Positions 8,174 through 16,994 of a stretch of DNA of 48,719 bases are shown one piece after another; position 1 is the first letter of the stretch; each line of letters begins with the position of its first letter. Position numbers and translations under genes: made by a program. Source of the DNA: Bradyrhizobium liaoningense (GTDB lineage Bacteria > Pseudomonadota > Alphaproteobacteria > Rhizobiales > Xanthobacteraceae). The stretch covers positions 1 to 48,719 of the forward strand of contig NZ_JAFCJM010000050.1 of NCBI RefSeq assembly GCF_018130955.1, in the 5' to 3' direction. The notes under the pieces were generated by a model. It was not told the DNA's origin and did no database searches. It saw only the letters and a program-made list of their open reading frames with translations.

Positions 8174-8416
8174 CTATCGCGGCAACGTCCTCGTGCGCTT
8201 CCTTGGCGAGGGCGCCGGCAACGACGCTCGACGAGTTGCATCGGCGGCTTCCCTGGTCTCGCGGAGCTCTCGAAGTCGCGCCATGTTCTTCCGAACCTCA
8301 ATGGCCTGCCTTTCGACATCCGCCAATGCGCGCGCTCCGTCTTCAGCGGCCAATCGTCGGCGATTCAGACGCTCGATGACTTCGGGTGACGGTTCTGCCG
8401 ATTTCTTGGCGCTCAT
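8174..8416 (-). CDS. Small helical protein, function unknown
   Basis: 80 residues. The central part (PEVIERLNRRRLAAEDGAR, ALADVERQAIEVRKNMARLR) is strongly helical and probably coiled coil; the C-terminal 20 residues are basic and Pro/Arg rich. GGGGTGAAGG lies directly before the ATG. It sits between the cold-shock gene terminator hairpins and the next small gene on the same strand. The codon use and helical heptad pattern support a real gene; function unknown. Confidence 0.65.
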   Translation of the reverse strand: MSAKKSAEPSPEVIERLNRRRLAAEDGARALADVERQAIEVRKNMARLRELRETREAADATRRASLPAPSPRKRTRTLPR

Positions 8417-8444
8417 CCTTCACCCCGTTTTGCAAAGGGCAAAA

Positions 8445-8503
8445 CCCGCTCAATCCGGGGATCGAGCGGGCAGCATGACCGTTTCAGTACATCCGTGAAA
8501 CGG
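8445..8503 (-). terminator. Tandem hairpins downstream of the cold-shock gene
   Basis: Directly after the cold-shock stop (8514) on the minus strand come two stems: CCGTTTCA/TGAAACGG (8479-8486 with 8496-8503) and then CCCGCTC/GAGCGGG (8445-8451 with 8464-8470). The second is followed on the minus strand by TTTT, so it is a plausible intrinsic terminator. The first may stabilise the mRNA 3' end. Confidence 0.7.
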
Positions 8504-8513
8504 CACAAGGAGC

Positions 8514-8723
8514 TCAAGCCAGCGAGAGGTTCTCAGCGCTGACCTTGCCCCGCATCTTGTCGGTCTTGACCTCGAAGTTGACCTTTTGGCCCTCGGCGAG
8601 ACCCGAAAGACCGGCTCGTTCGACTGCACTGATGTGCACGAACACATCGTTGCCGCCGTCGTTCGGCTGAATGAACCCGAAGCCCTTCTGGCCGTTGAAC
8701 CACTTAACAGTACCTGTCGTCAT
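8514..8723 (-). CDS. cspA: Cold-shock protein, CspA family
   Basis: A 69-residue single cold-shock domain that binds single-stranded RNA and DNA and acts as an RNA chaperone. RNP1 is KGFGFIQ and RNP2 is VFVHIS; the protein begins TTGTVKWFNGQKGFGFI. The start at 8723 is chosen because the family begins there and GGAGAAGAAA precedes it; the frame extends 13 codons upstream without family similarity. Tandem hairpins follow the stop. The 5' region (8724 to about 8870) is long and AT-richer than its surroundings, as expected for a csp leader. Which Csp paralogue this is cannot be told; the symbol is generic. Confidence 0.95.
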   Translation of the reverse strand: MTTGTVKWFNGQKGFGFIQPNDGGNDVFVHISAVERAGLSGLAEGQKVNFEVKTDKMRGKVSAENLSLA

Positions 8724-9150
8724 TTTCTTCTCCAAAGCGCACAAGCGCGTTCCGCATGACAATCACGCGGCAACGTTCAACTTCGTCGATGTCTTTGGAA
8801 AAGGAGCCCGCGGGCGCGTTCAACAAGGCACAGCGGCTAATCGAATGCGGTGAATATACACGCATTCTGCCTTTTTACAAGGGAGGAGGCCGATTTGTTT
8901 CAGTTGGGCAGCTCTGATGCCCGATCAAGAGCAACGTTGAACGGGGCCTGTCGACGCGTGAGGGAGGGCTTTATCGATTGACACAGCCGTGCGGGAGTGG
9001 TCCGGTGGCTCTGCCGAACTGTGTCACCATGATGAACAGTTTCGCTTGTTGCAAGCTGGCGAAGACAAACGCCGCTACTCTCATTCTCACAATCGCAACG
9101 CCCCCCTGCGCCATGGCTGCGTGCAGGCCTGTTCCGGTTCGCAGCCCATC
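8724..9150. other. Divergent leader region between csp and rpsU
   Basis: About 430 bases without a convincing gene. The left part is the csp promoter and leader. The right part contains an inverted repeat, TGACACAG at 8977-8984 and CTGTGTCA at 9019-9026, separated by 34 bases, about 140 bases before the rpsU start. The left arm overlaps a TTGACA box. It may be a structured rpsU leader or a regulatory site. Confidence 0.4.
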
Positions 9151-9156
9151 GAGGAG
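9151..9156 (+). promoter_or_regulatory. Ribosome binding site deciding the TTG start of rpsU
   Basis: GAGGAG six bases before TTG at 9163. It fixes the S21 start at a TTG, although the frame is open about 58 codons further upstream. Confidence 0.75.
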
Positions 9157-9162
9157 TTTCAA

Positions 9163-9441
9163 TTGCAGGTACTTGTCCGCGACAACAATGTCGACCAGGC
9201 GCTGCGTGTTCTGAAGAAGAAGATGCAACGCGAAGGCGTCTTCCGGGAAATGAAACAGCGACGCTCGTATGAGAAGCCTTCGGAGAGAAAGACACGCGAA
9301 AAAGCCGAGGCCATTCGCCGGGCCCGCAAGCTCGCTCGGAAGCAGGCGATCAGGGAAGGCTTGCTTCCAGCGCCCCCGAAGAAGAAACTTCCGGAGCGCA
9401 AGCAGCCTTTGCCGGAGATCGCCAGCAGGGAACGCACCTAG
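9163..9441 (+). CDS. rpsU: Ribosomal protein S21 with extended basic tail
   Basis: S21 is a small-subunit protein near the anti-Shine-Dalgarno region of 16S rRNA. The 92 residues begin QVLVRDNNVDQALRVLKKKM and continue REGVFREMKQRRSYEKPSE, the typical alphaproteobacterial S21 sequence. The tail after about residue 65 (REGLLPAPPKKKLPERKQ...) is longer than the roughly 70 residues usual for the family. I start it at TTG 9163: the family N terminus begins there and GAGGAG precedes it. Alphaproteobacteria of this group often carry several S21 paralogues; the TTG start, the long tail and the place next to a cold-shock gene suggest a conditional paralogue, which is inference. Confidence 0.92.
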   Translation: MQVLVRDNNVDQALRVLKKKMQREGVFREMKQRRSYEKPSERKTREKAEAIRRARKLARKQAIREGLLPAPPKKKLPERKQPLPEIASRERT

Positions 9442-9454
9442 CATCGCAGAGTCC

Positions 9455-9733
9455 CTACGCCCTGAAATCGCTGCCTCGCAGCATGATCCCGCGGGGGTCT
9501 CCTTCAAGTTTCGTCGCTCGATACTTGCTGGCCGCGCGCGCTTCGATGCGGTCGCGCAGGCGGATGAACTGGGCTTCGCGATGCTCGGGACGGACCTGCG
9601 GGCCGCGCTCGAGATAATCCATCGCGGAGGTCGAGATTGCGCAAGGAATTTCCTCGCCGGCATCGCGCATCGAGAACAGGACGATCATCCGGTCGTCTTC
9701 GTGGCCGATATAGTGGCCGCTGGTGAGCGTCAT
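9455..9733 (-). CDS. DUF1488 family protein
   Basis: A 92-residue protein matching DUF1488: MTLTSGHYIGHEDDRMIVLF, then MRDAGEEIPCAISTSAMDYL with the typical I-x-C-x-IS core, and a helical second half (REAQFIRLRDRIEARAASKY). Function is unknown. GGAGGAG precedes the ATG. It lies 73 bases downstream of the original-frame stop (9807) of the frameshifted gene upstream; reading through the shifted frame would overlap its start. It is convergent with rpsU. Confidence 0.88.
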   Translation of the reverse strand: MTLTSGHYIGHEDDRMIVLFSMRDAGEEIPCAISTSAMDYLERGPQVRPEHREAQFIRLRDRIEARAASKYRATKLEGDPRGIMLRGSDFRA

Positions 9734-9806
9734 GACCTACTCCTCCACGTGACGGCTTCCTGGCATAATCGCTTTTCAGTTCGCTGACCGTGCCACCGTG
9801 ATCGCC

Positions 9807-10101
9807 TCAGCTCTCGCCATTGAGCCGCGCGAAATCGTCGAACAGCGCTGACACCAGGGCGCGATGGCGCGTCTTCCGCGGGCAGGCTCGCGGCGTAGAG
9901 GTTGAGCAGATAGCGCGCCTTCGTTGCCGCCTCGGGCCATGACGCGGCGGGGACCGTCATCAGGCGGTTTTCGAGATCGGCCTCACGCTCGCGGAGCTGC
10001 CTGACATTGCTCTCGACTTCGGCGAGCGCGCGGCGCAGGTCCGTCGCCTTCTGCGCCGCCATGCCGCGATGCTTGTCGAGATCAACCGGCTGCTCAGTCA
10101 T
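9807..10101 (-). pseudogene. Small coiled-coil gene with a frameshift near its 3' end
   Basis: The frame from ATG 10101 encodes MTEQPVDLDKHRGMAAQKAT and a helical, probably coiled-coil region (LAEVESNVRQLREREADLEN) up to LYAASLPAED. There the reading continues into Arg-rich nonsense that runs on to 9730. Shifting frame at about 9870 instead gives RHRALVSALFDDFARLNGES and a stop at 9807-9809, a natural-looking end. So one extra base (or two missing) lies near 9868-9873. It could be a genuine mutation or a sequence error. The start overlaps the stop of the tiny gene upstream (AATGACTGA). Confidence 0.6.
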
Positions 10102-10183
10102 TGGCGCCACGCGCATCCGCGGCCTGCGCATTGGCAAACGGACGCCGCAACGTGATGGTTTCTCGCCGCGAGTTGATGGTCAT
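10094..10183 (-). CDS. Possible 29-residue peptide, remnant of a small-protein family
   Basis: From ATG 10183 the frame reads MTINSRRETITLRRPF and then ANAQAADARGAND before the stop. The first 16 residues resemble the start of a small (about 55-60 residue) family common in Bradyrhizobium as I remember it; the rest does not. It could be a truncated copy. AGGCAGG lies about six bases before the ATG, and its stop overlaps the start of the downstream frameshifted gene, which would give translational coupling. Confidence 0.33.
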   Translation of the reverse strand: MTINSRRETITLRRPFANAQAADARGAND

Positions 10184-10445
10184 GCACGCCTGCCTTTTGC
10201 AAGAGGGGCCGCAACCGACCGGTAGCGACGACCATGCGCCCATCGCGCGGCAATTGCCAGGATTTTCGCCGCCACGCGATATGCACCGACGCCGCAGCGC
10301 AGCCCTCACGGACAAGCGATATTCTTAGTGCTCGCTATTGGGGTGCCGCAGGCGTAGGGTCCCCGCATCACCGCACTTCCCAACGGCATCGACCGGTGAC
10401 TGAGGGTCACGTGCGCTCCCGCCGACTGAGCTGCAGGAGCGTGTG

Positions 10446-10544
10446 ATGTCGCGTTTTCGAGCCTCGGAGTGGATCGTCCCGCCGGTGATCGTTCCACTGG
10501 TTCTTCTGCTTCTGGTGTGCGCCGCGGCCGTCCTCAATGACTAG
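10446..10544 (+). CDS. 32-residue single-helix membrane peptide
   Basis: Encodes 32 residues: a polar start (MSRFRASEW) followed by one hydrophobic helix (IVPPVIVPLVLLLLVCAAAV) and LND. AGGAG at 10435-10439 is six bases from the ATG, an excellent ribosome binding site. The end overlaps the start of the next gene by eight bases, which argues for translational coupling. No family is recognised; the orientation should be N-in because the basic residues are N-terminal. Confidence 0.6.
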   Translation: MSRFRASEWIVPPVIVPLVLLLLVCAAAVLND

Positions 10545-10884
10545 GACCACGCGCGTGCCCTATCTGGTCACGGGAATCAACGAACATGGCAGCGCCAATC
10601 TCGGCCGTGGCAGCGCGACCGTTGCCCTGCGCCTCGCACGAAAACTTCTGCGCGAGGGCTACATGGACGTGCGCATCTGCACGCCGCGCGGGCGCGTGCT
10701 GCAATCGGACGAACTGGACGAACTCGAACCCCCACGGGAGACGGACGTCATGGCCAAGGGACAGCAACGCAGCAATCGCGAAGCCAAGAAACCGAAGAAG
10801 GAAAAGGCCAAGGTGATCGCAGCGGCGCCGAGCCGCAAGGACACCGCCTGGCAGCCGGATTTCGGGCCGGCAAAGAAGAAGTAG
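10537..10884 (+). CDS. Apparent in-frame fusion of two small proteins
   Basis: A 115-residue product in two parts. Residues 1-65 (TRVPYLVTGINEHGSANLGR ... LLREGYMDVRICTPRGRVL) look like one small uncharacterised family. Residues 72-115 (MAKGQQRSNREAKKPKKEKA ... WQPDFGPAKKK) look like a separate, Lys-rich 40-50 residue family that usually stands alone. An internal ATG at 10750 starts exactly at the second part, with GGGAG about nine bases upstream, so two products from one frame are possible. The start overlaps the preceding membrane peptide gene. Confidence 0.7.
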   Translation: MTRTTRVPYLVTGINEHGSANLGRGSATVALRLARKLLREGYMDVRICTPRGRVLQSDELDELEPPRETDVMAKGQQRSNREAKKPKKEKAKVIAAAPSRKDTAWQPDFGPAKKK

Positions 10885-11030
10885 GCGAGGCGCCCCATCG
10901 AGCTTGAGTCGTCTCGCTCGCCAGGCAATTCGCTGATCCCGTGCAGGACCATGTGTCCTGCAGTCAGGCTCTTCCTCAGAAGGGAGTAGCGAAGCATCGG
11001 AGATTCGGGCTCGACATGTTAGCAACCCGT

Positions 11031-11261
11031 ATGAACAGGATCGCAATTGTCGCGCTGCTCACCGCTTTCCCTTTGCCGGTGCGGACGGCTCAGCTCGCTG
11101 CTCAGCCGCAATTGACGGACCGCGAGCAGGTCCAGGCCGATCGAGCGAAAGCGGCTGCAGAGGACAAGAAGGCTCCAACAACGCGGCCGTGGGATAGGGA
11201 TGCGGACGGCAAGCGACCCTGGGAGAAGCTCGCCCCGGCTTCCACGCCATCCAGGCCGTGA
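11031..11261 (+). CDS. Small secreted protein, function unknown
   Basis: About 76 residues from ATG 11031, with an N-terminal export signal (MNRIAIVALLTAFPLPVRTA) followed by a hydrophilic region (LTDREQVQADRAKAAAEDKK, then PTTRPWDRDADGKRPWEK). The two RPW motifs are the only repeat. The frame is open 30 codons upstream but the signal peptide marks this start; an ATG five codons earlier is an alternative. No family recognised. Confidence 0.6.
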   Translation: MNRIAIVALLTAFPLPVRTAQLAAQPQLTDREQVQADRAKAAAEDKKAPTTRPWDRDADGKRPWEKLAPASTPSRP

Positions 11262-11372
11262 ACACGGGCTTCGCAGTGGCGTAAAGCGCTCAACGCAGCC
11301 AAGTCAAAACGCGCCGGTACTACGAGCTAACCCCACTCCTCGTGATCGTTCCCACGTTGAGTATCAGGTGGT

Positions 11373-11654
11373 CTAACCACCTCGTCTTACGCTGTCGAGA
11401 AACCGCTGTCGCTCGCCGGGCGCGTAACCCTGGGAAGCCCCCGGATACGGTTCATTGGCACCATCATACGGCGCTGGCCGGTACTGCATCATCGGCCCTG
11501 ACGGCGCGTAGGCAAAACCCGAAGCAGGGTCTGAGGCGATCGTGCCCTGATTGGGACGAACATTCGCGTGCGACCGGTGCGCGTGATGCACCGAAGCCGC
11601 GTTCGCAGAGCCAAACAGGGTGATCAAGAGGCCCAACGCAAAGATTGCACGCAT
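11373..11654 (-). CDS. Small secreted protein, function unknown
   Basis: 93 residues with a clear signal peptide (MRAIFALGLLITLFGSANA, cleavage after ANA) and a His/Tyr/Pro-rich mature part (SVHHAHRSHANV, YAPSGPMMQYRPAPYDGA, PGERQRFLDSVRRGG). TGGAGAAAAGCA precedes the ATG. It is convergent with the secreted protein gene to its left. No known domain. Confidence 0.72.
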   Translation of the reverse strand: MRAIFALGLLITLFGSANAASVHHAHRSHANVRPNQGTIASDPASGFAYAPSGPMMQYRPAPYDGANEPYPGASQGYAPGERQRFLDSVRRGG

Positions 11655-12097
11655 TGCTTTTCTCCAATCGATGGCCGCGCCTGCTCACGTAAGGCTCACG
11701 CCGCGCCATCCCAACAACCGGCGGGTTCACGATCAGTCACGTCGGCGGCATCATCGGTACGGGATGCCGACCTCATCCCACGACAAAGTCAGGGCGCCCA
11801 CAAGAACTGCCGACGCGGCGGTCGGTGATGGCGCGTGCACCGAACTCGAGATCGTTCCAAAAATATGCACGCCTTATGAGGAGAAACACTTGCGATCTGT
11901 GGGCATTTCCTCCGAGTGCGCCCTTGTCGGTGACAGCAGAAGGGCAAGTGCCGGCTACGATGCCGGCAGCGCGGTCACGATCATTTTATTGGGTCGTGAC
12001 CCTCGGCGCAGCTTCGAAGTCGAAGGCGGCACCCCACATCAAGTTAAATGATATGCATCATCTTATGATGGCATGCTGACGAAGGTTTGGAGCCAAC
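11655..12097. other. Gene-free stretch
   Basis: About 440 bases with no supported gene. Open frames exist on the plus strand (11620-12051 and 11825-12079) but show no domain, signal or ribosome binding site. The right end (around 12040-12075) is AT-richer and probably holds the promoter of the small-gene pair that follows. Confidence 0.4.
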
Positions 12098-12289
12098 ATG
12101 GGCGAAGTTGTTCAAATTGTATCGAGATCCGAGCGCGAGCGCGTGCGCCTTATACGTGAGGCGCGCGCGATCTATGACAGCATCTTTCCGCCTGCCGATC
12201 CGGTCAGCGCTCACCAGGACAACGTCGCGAGCAGTCACGGGTTCAGTGGCGCCAACGCCGCTCGCAGCGACAGGAGCCACCTGTCGTGA
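12098..12289 (+). CDS. Small helical protein, function unknown
   Basis: 63 residues: a short beta-like start (MGEVVQIVSRSERERVRLI) followed by REARAIYDSIFPPADPVS, a segment I associate with a small family common in Bradyrhizobium, then a Ser/Asn-rich tail. TTGGAGCC lies upstream of the ATG. Its TGA stop overlaps the GTG start of the next gene (GTGA), so the two are likely translated together. Confidence 0.7.
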   Translation: MGEVVQIVSRSERERVRLIREARAIYDSIFPPADPVSAHQDNVASSHGFSGANAARSDRSHLS

Positions 12290-12495
12290 TCAAGATCATC
12301 GCGGTCCTCTGCAGTCTCGCCTCGCCGGCAAATTGTCACGAGCAGATCGTCACCACCTCGGACTTCGCTGAGGTCTCGATGCAGTCCTGCCTCATGGGCG
12401 CGCCGCAACTCGCCGAGTGGATGAATCAGCACCCCGCCGAGCGCCTGGCGGCATGGCGCTGCGTGATCGGTCAACAGAACGGTCGAGGAATCTAG
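12286..12495 (+). CDS. Small Cys-containing secreted protein, function unknown
   Basis: 69 residues starting at GTG, overlapping the preceding stop by three bases. The N terminus (MIKIIAVLCSLASPANCHEQ) is a short hydrophobic export signal; cysteines at about 9, 17, 35 and 59 could form disulphides after export. The mature part contains SDFAEVSMQSCLMGAPQLAE and HPAERLAAWRCVIGQ, typical of short periplasmic proteins of unknown function in rhizobia. Start choice rests on the overlap with the upstream gene. Confidence 0.7.
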   Translation: MIKIIAVLCSLASPANCHEQIVTTSDFAEVSMQSCLMGAPQLAEWMNQHPAERLAAWRCVIGQQNGRGI

Positions 12496-12522
12496 CCGGC
12501 TCGCCGCTTCGCCGCGCTCCTT

Positions 12523-12942
12523 CTATCTCGTTGCCTTCGCCCGATCCTTCACGGGGATCACAAGTTTCAATCCGGACCAGACTCCGTCGATGGCGCAGAC
12601 CTTGACGTCGACGAGGCCATTGGCCAGCGCGGTCTCGCGGATCACCGTCTCGGTCACATCAGTTGCGACGCCGGAGGCCTTCTTCGGCCACGACAGCCAG
12701 ATCATGCCATCGGGCGCGATCGCCTTGCGGTAGCCGCGCAGCTTTGCAGCGAGGCCCTTCGCCTCGGACGCGAACAGATGCACCATGTCGAGCGGCGCTT
12801 TCGCCGCCTTTGCGATGCGCACACCATCGGGCAGTTCGCCGACGACATCTCCATAGGCAACCGAAGGGCCATCCACAAAGATGCGAAAGCCCGGCTCGAT
12901 GCCGAGCTTCTGCACGGTCGACCTGCCGGAATATCCAGCCAT
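12523..12942 (-). CDS. DUF3052 family protein
   Basis: A 139-residue protein fitting DUF3052: MAGYSGRSTVQKLGIEPGFR, a methyltransferase-like fold segment ending MIWLSWPKKASG, and TDVTETVIRETALANGLVDV. No catalytic motif is recognised and the function is unknown. The frame is open upstream into the DUF2867 gene, but the family starts at 12942. The DUF2867 stop is only 14 bases upstream, so the two form an operon. Confidence 0.88.
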   Translation of the reverse strand: MAGYSGRSTVQKLGIEPGFRIFVDGPSVAYGDVVGELPDGVRIAKAAKAPLDMVHLFASEAKGLAAKLRGYRKAIAPDGMIWLSWPKKASGVATDVTETVIRETALANGLVDVKVCAIDGVWSGLKLVIPVKDRAKATR

Positions 12943-12956
12943 GACCACCCGTCCGG

Positions 12957-13478
12957 TTACAGACGCTGCGCCGCAATCGCGTTCGAAATCAAAGTCCGAA
13001 CACCGGTGCGATGGAAGGGAACGATGAAGAACAGATAGATCTTCCCGAAGACGTTGTGCACGGTACAGACCGTGGTGACGACGACACTCGTCACATCGCC
13101 CTCTTTCACCTTCAGCACCGACAGTCTGAAATCGAGGTGCTTGTTGTTCCGCCCTGCCACGATCTCTTTCTCGGAAATGAAATAGATCGGCCACGGTCCG
13201 ATCTTGTCGCCCACGCGGTATTCGCTCCTGGCGGCGGGCCTCATGATTTCGCCGACGCTTGGCACCTCCAAGCCGAAGAGCTTCGCGATCGCATTGCGGA
13301 CGACCAGCATCGCCTTCATCCAGAGCGGCGTGTGGCCGAACAGCGCGAAGAAGATATGGACGATTCCGGCGGAGGGACGGGTCAGTCCTGCGCGGTAAGA
13401 ATCGTGGAAATACGCGCGGCTGACAGCATCTCGGTCAAGCGCGCTGCCAGAGGGAACATCGCATTCGACGACGTGCAT
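12957..13478 (-). CDS. DUF2867 domain protein
   Basis: 173 residues matching DUF2867, a family related to SRPBCC-like lipid-binding folds: SRAYFHDSYRAGL near the N terminus, KIGPWPIYFISEKEIVAGRN in the middle and VVTTVCTVHNVFGKIYLFFI with VPFHRTGVRTLISNA at the C terminus. The role is unknown; in other genomes the domain is found fused to sugar-nucleotide epimerase-like proteins. AGAGGCCGCA precedes the ATG. First gene of a two-gene operon with the DUF3052 gene. Confidence 0.88.
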   Translation of the reverse strand: MHVVECDVPSGSALDRDAVSRAYFHDSYRAGLTRPSAGIVHIFFALFGHTPLWMKAMLVVRNAIAKLFGLEVPSVGEIMRPAARSEYRVGDKIGPWPIYFISEKEIVAGRNNKHLDFRLSVLKVKEGDVTSVVVTTVCTVHNVFGKIYLFFIVPFHRTGVRTLISNAIAAQRL

Positions 13479-13513
13479 TGCGGCCTCTCAGAGCTTGTCA
13501 GCCCACAAAAGAA

Positions 13514-13532
13514 CGGGCGCATGATGCGCCCG
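13514..13532 (-). terminator. Rho-independent terminator of ftsH
   Basis: CGGGCGCA-TGA-TGCGCCCG, an eight-base perfect stem, followed on the minus strand by TTCTTTTG. It lies just past the ftsH stop (13566) and before the DUF2867 gene. Confidence 0.85.
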
Positions 13533-13565
13533 CTCCCATGGTCAATTATTGCAAGCCGACAGGCC

Positions 13566-15488
<1,923 letters not shown>

Positions 15489-15615
15489 AGATCTTCCTTC
15501 GTGGTCGCGCGGATCGCGGCCCTATTCCTGGGGCAGGTGCGAGAAAATCCCCAAGGAATCCTCTCTGTTAGCTGCATACAATTTAGGTGCCACCCCGGTC
15601 ACTGCCAAGGGAACT

Positions 15616-15638
15616 AGATGGGACTATTTATCCCATCT
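15616..15638. repeat. Inverted repeat between tilS and ftsH
   Basis: AGATGGGA-CTATTTA-TCCCATCT, an eight-base perfect dyad in the 243-base gap. No T run follows on the minus strand, so a terminator is unlikely; it may be an operator or RNA structure upstream of ftsH. Confidence 0.4.
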
Positions 15639-15730
15639 TAGCCCGATTCCCGCTCAAATAATGGCCGGCCTGGGTTGGTTTTTCCGCGCTGGTTAAGGTG
15701 TCCTGAGGGGCGGGCCGGAGTGGGCCGGTG

Positions 15731-16801
15731 TCATGGTCCGCTCCGATGCCGCCGGGCCGGTGCCGGCGCGATCAGGATGCGCCCCCGGGAAAGGCTGACG
15801 AGGGCGCCCGCAAGCGTCTGTTTGAACCTGGCACGACCGGTTCCACTCGCGCGCCGGCCCGTCTCCTCCGCAATGGCACGGTCGAGGGCCGCCAGCAGGG
15901 CCTCGACCTTGCCGAGCTCCGCCGGCCCCTCGTGTCCGACCGCATCGATTGCCCGCAACAGGAGCCGCAAGCGCACCTCTTCGGGCAGCATGGCGAAGGC
16001 CTGTGCCTCAAAGCTTCGCGTGGGCGCATCATGCGACAAGCGGTCGCGATCTCTCAGCGCGAGGAAGCGCTCGGCGCCGTCGGCCAGTACGTCCACGGCG
16101 GCATTGGCGCGGGCGAGCCGCGCGGCGAGCCGGGCCAAGTTGCGCACGTTGCCGCCTTCGGCCGCCAGAGTCGGCAACAGAGCCCGCAGCCGCGGGCGCG
16201 TGTAGGCCGGATCGCGGTTGGTCGGATCGTCGGCAAAACCGATCTTTGCGCGCGCAAGCGTCGCGATGAGCTGCGATTTCGGAACCTCGAGGAGCGGACG
16301 CGCAAGCGCGATACCGTCGCGCTGCGTGATGCGCGCCATCGCGGACAGGCCGGCAATGCCGCTGCCGCGGAGCAGCCGCATCAACAGCGTCTCGGCCTGG
16401 TCGTCGCGGGTGTGGGCGGTGAGCACATGGGTCGCGCCGGCCGCGCGCGCGGCCTTCACGAGCAGACGGTAGCGCGCTTCGCGCGCGGCGGCCGGCAGGC
16501 CGGTCTTCGGCTTGGCGCCGGTCCAGCGCATCGTCCGGTGCGTCAGGTCGAGCGAGCGCGCAAGCCGCTTGACCTCGCGCGCCTCGCGTGCGGCGTCCTT
16601 GCGCAGGCCGTGATCGACGGTGACGACGACGAGCTCCGGGCCGCGCGCAAGACTGCGCCGCCAGCGCGCAGCGAGCCACATCAACGCAACGGAATCGGGC
16701 CCGCCGGAGACCGCAAGCACGAGCGCAGGCGCGTTTCTCAGCTCAGCAAAGAGCGCTTTGGCGGCGGCGGCCGAAATCGGAGAATTGTCGTCGTCTGACA
16801 T
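15731..16801 (-). CDS. tilS: tRNA(Ile)-lysidine synthetase
   Basis: TilS attaches lysine to C34 of the CAU-anticodon isoleucine tRNA, changing its codon from AUG to AUA; essential. The 356 residues carry the PP-loop ATP pyrophosphatase motif VSGGPDSVAL at about 31-40, then VVVTVDHGLRKDAAREA, THVLTAHTRDDQAETLLMRL and RGSGIAGLSAM, all TilS hallmarks. The protein lacks a long C-terminal extension, as is common in alphaproteobacteria. It lies between ybgF and ftsH on the same strand, an arrangement conserved in this order. Confidence 0.96.
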   Translation of the reverse strand: MSDDDNSPISAAAAKALFAELRNAPALVLAVSGGPDSVALMWLAARWRRSLARGPELVVVTVDHGLRKDAAREAREVKRLARSLDLTHRTMRWTGAKPKTGLPAAAREARYRLLVKAARAAGATHVLTAHTRDDQAETLLMRLLRGSGIAGLSAMARITQRDGIALARPLLEVPKSQLIATLARAKIGFADDPTNRDPAYTRPRLRALLPTLAAEGGNVRNLARLAARLARANAAVDVLADGAERFLALRDRDRLSHDAPTRSFEAQAFAMLPEEVRLRLLLRAIDAVGHEGPAELGKVEALLAALDRAIAEETGRRASGTGRARFKQTLAGALVSLSRGRILIAPAPARRHRSGP

Positions 16802-16994
16802 GACGCTGCCCGAGAAAGAGCAAGCAAGGGATGGCCGGTCAATCTAGCGCACGGCCATCCGCATTGTCAGCGCTCGGGGTGCTAGAGCACGAAGAGTTTG
16901 GGTGGAGTTAGCGCGGCATCGAGAATTCACCCCTCCCTTGGGAGAGGTGAACGGAGCCAGCGGACGGGTGATTCAACTAAACGGCATCAGGCGG

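Noticed and set aside
9151..9441. Longer S21 reading from 8989
   Set aside because: The 58 extra residues have no S21 likeness and GAGGAG points to TTG 9163.
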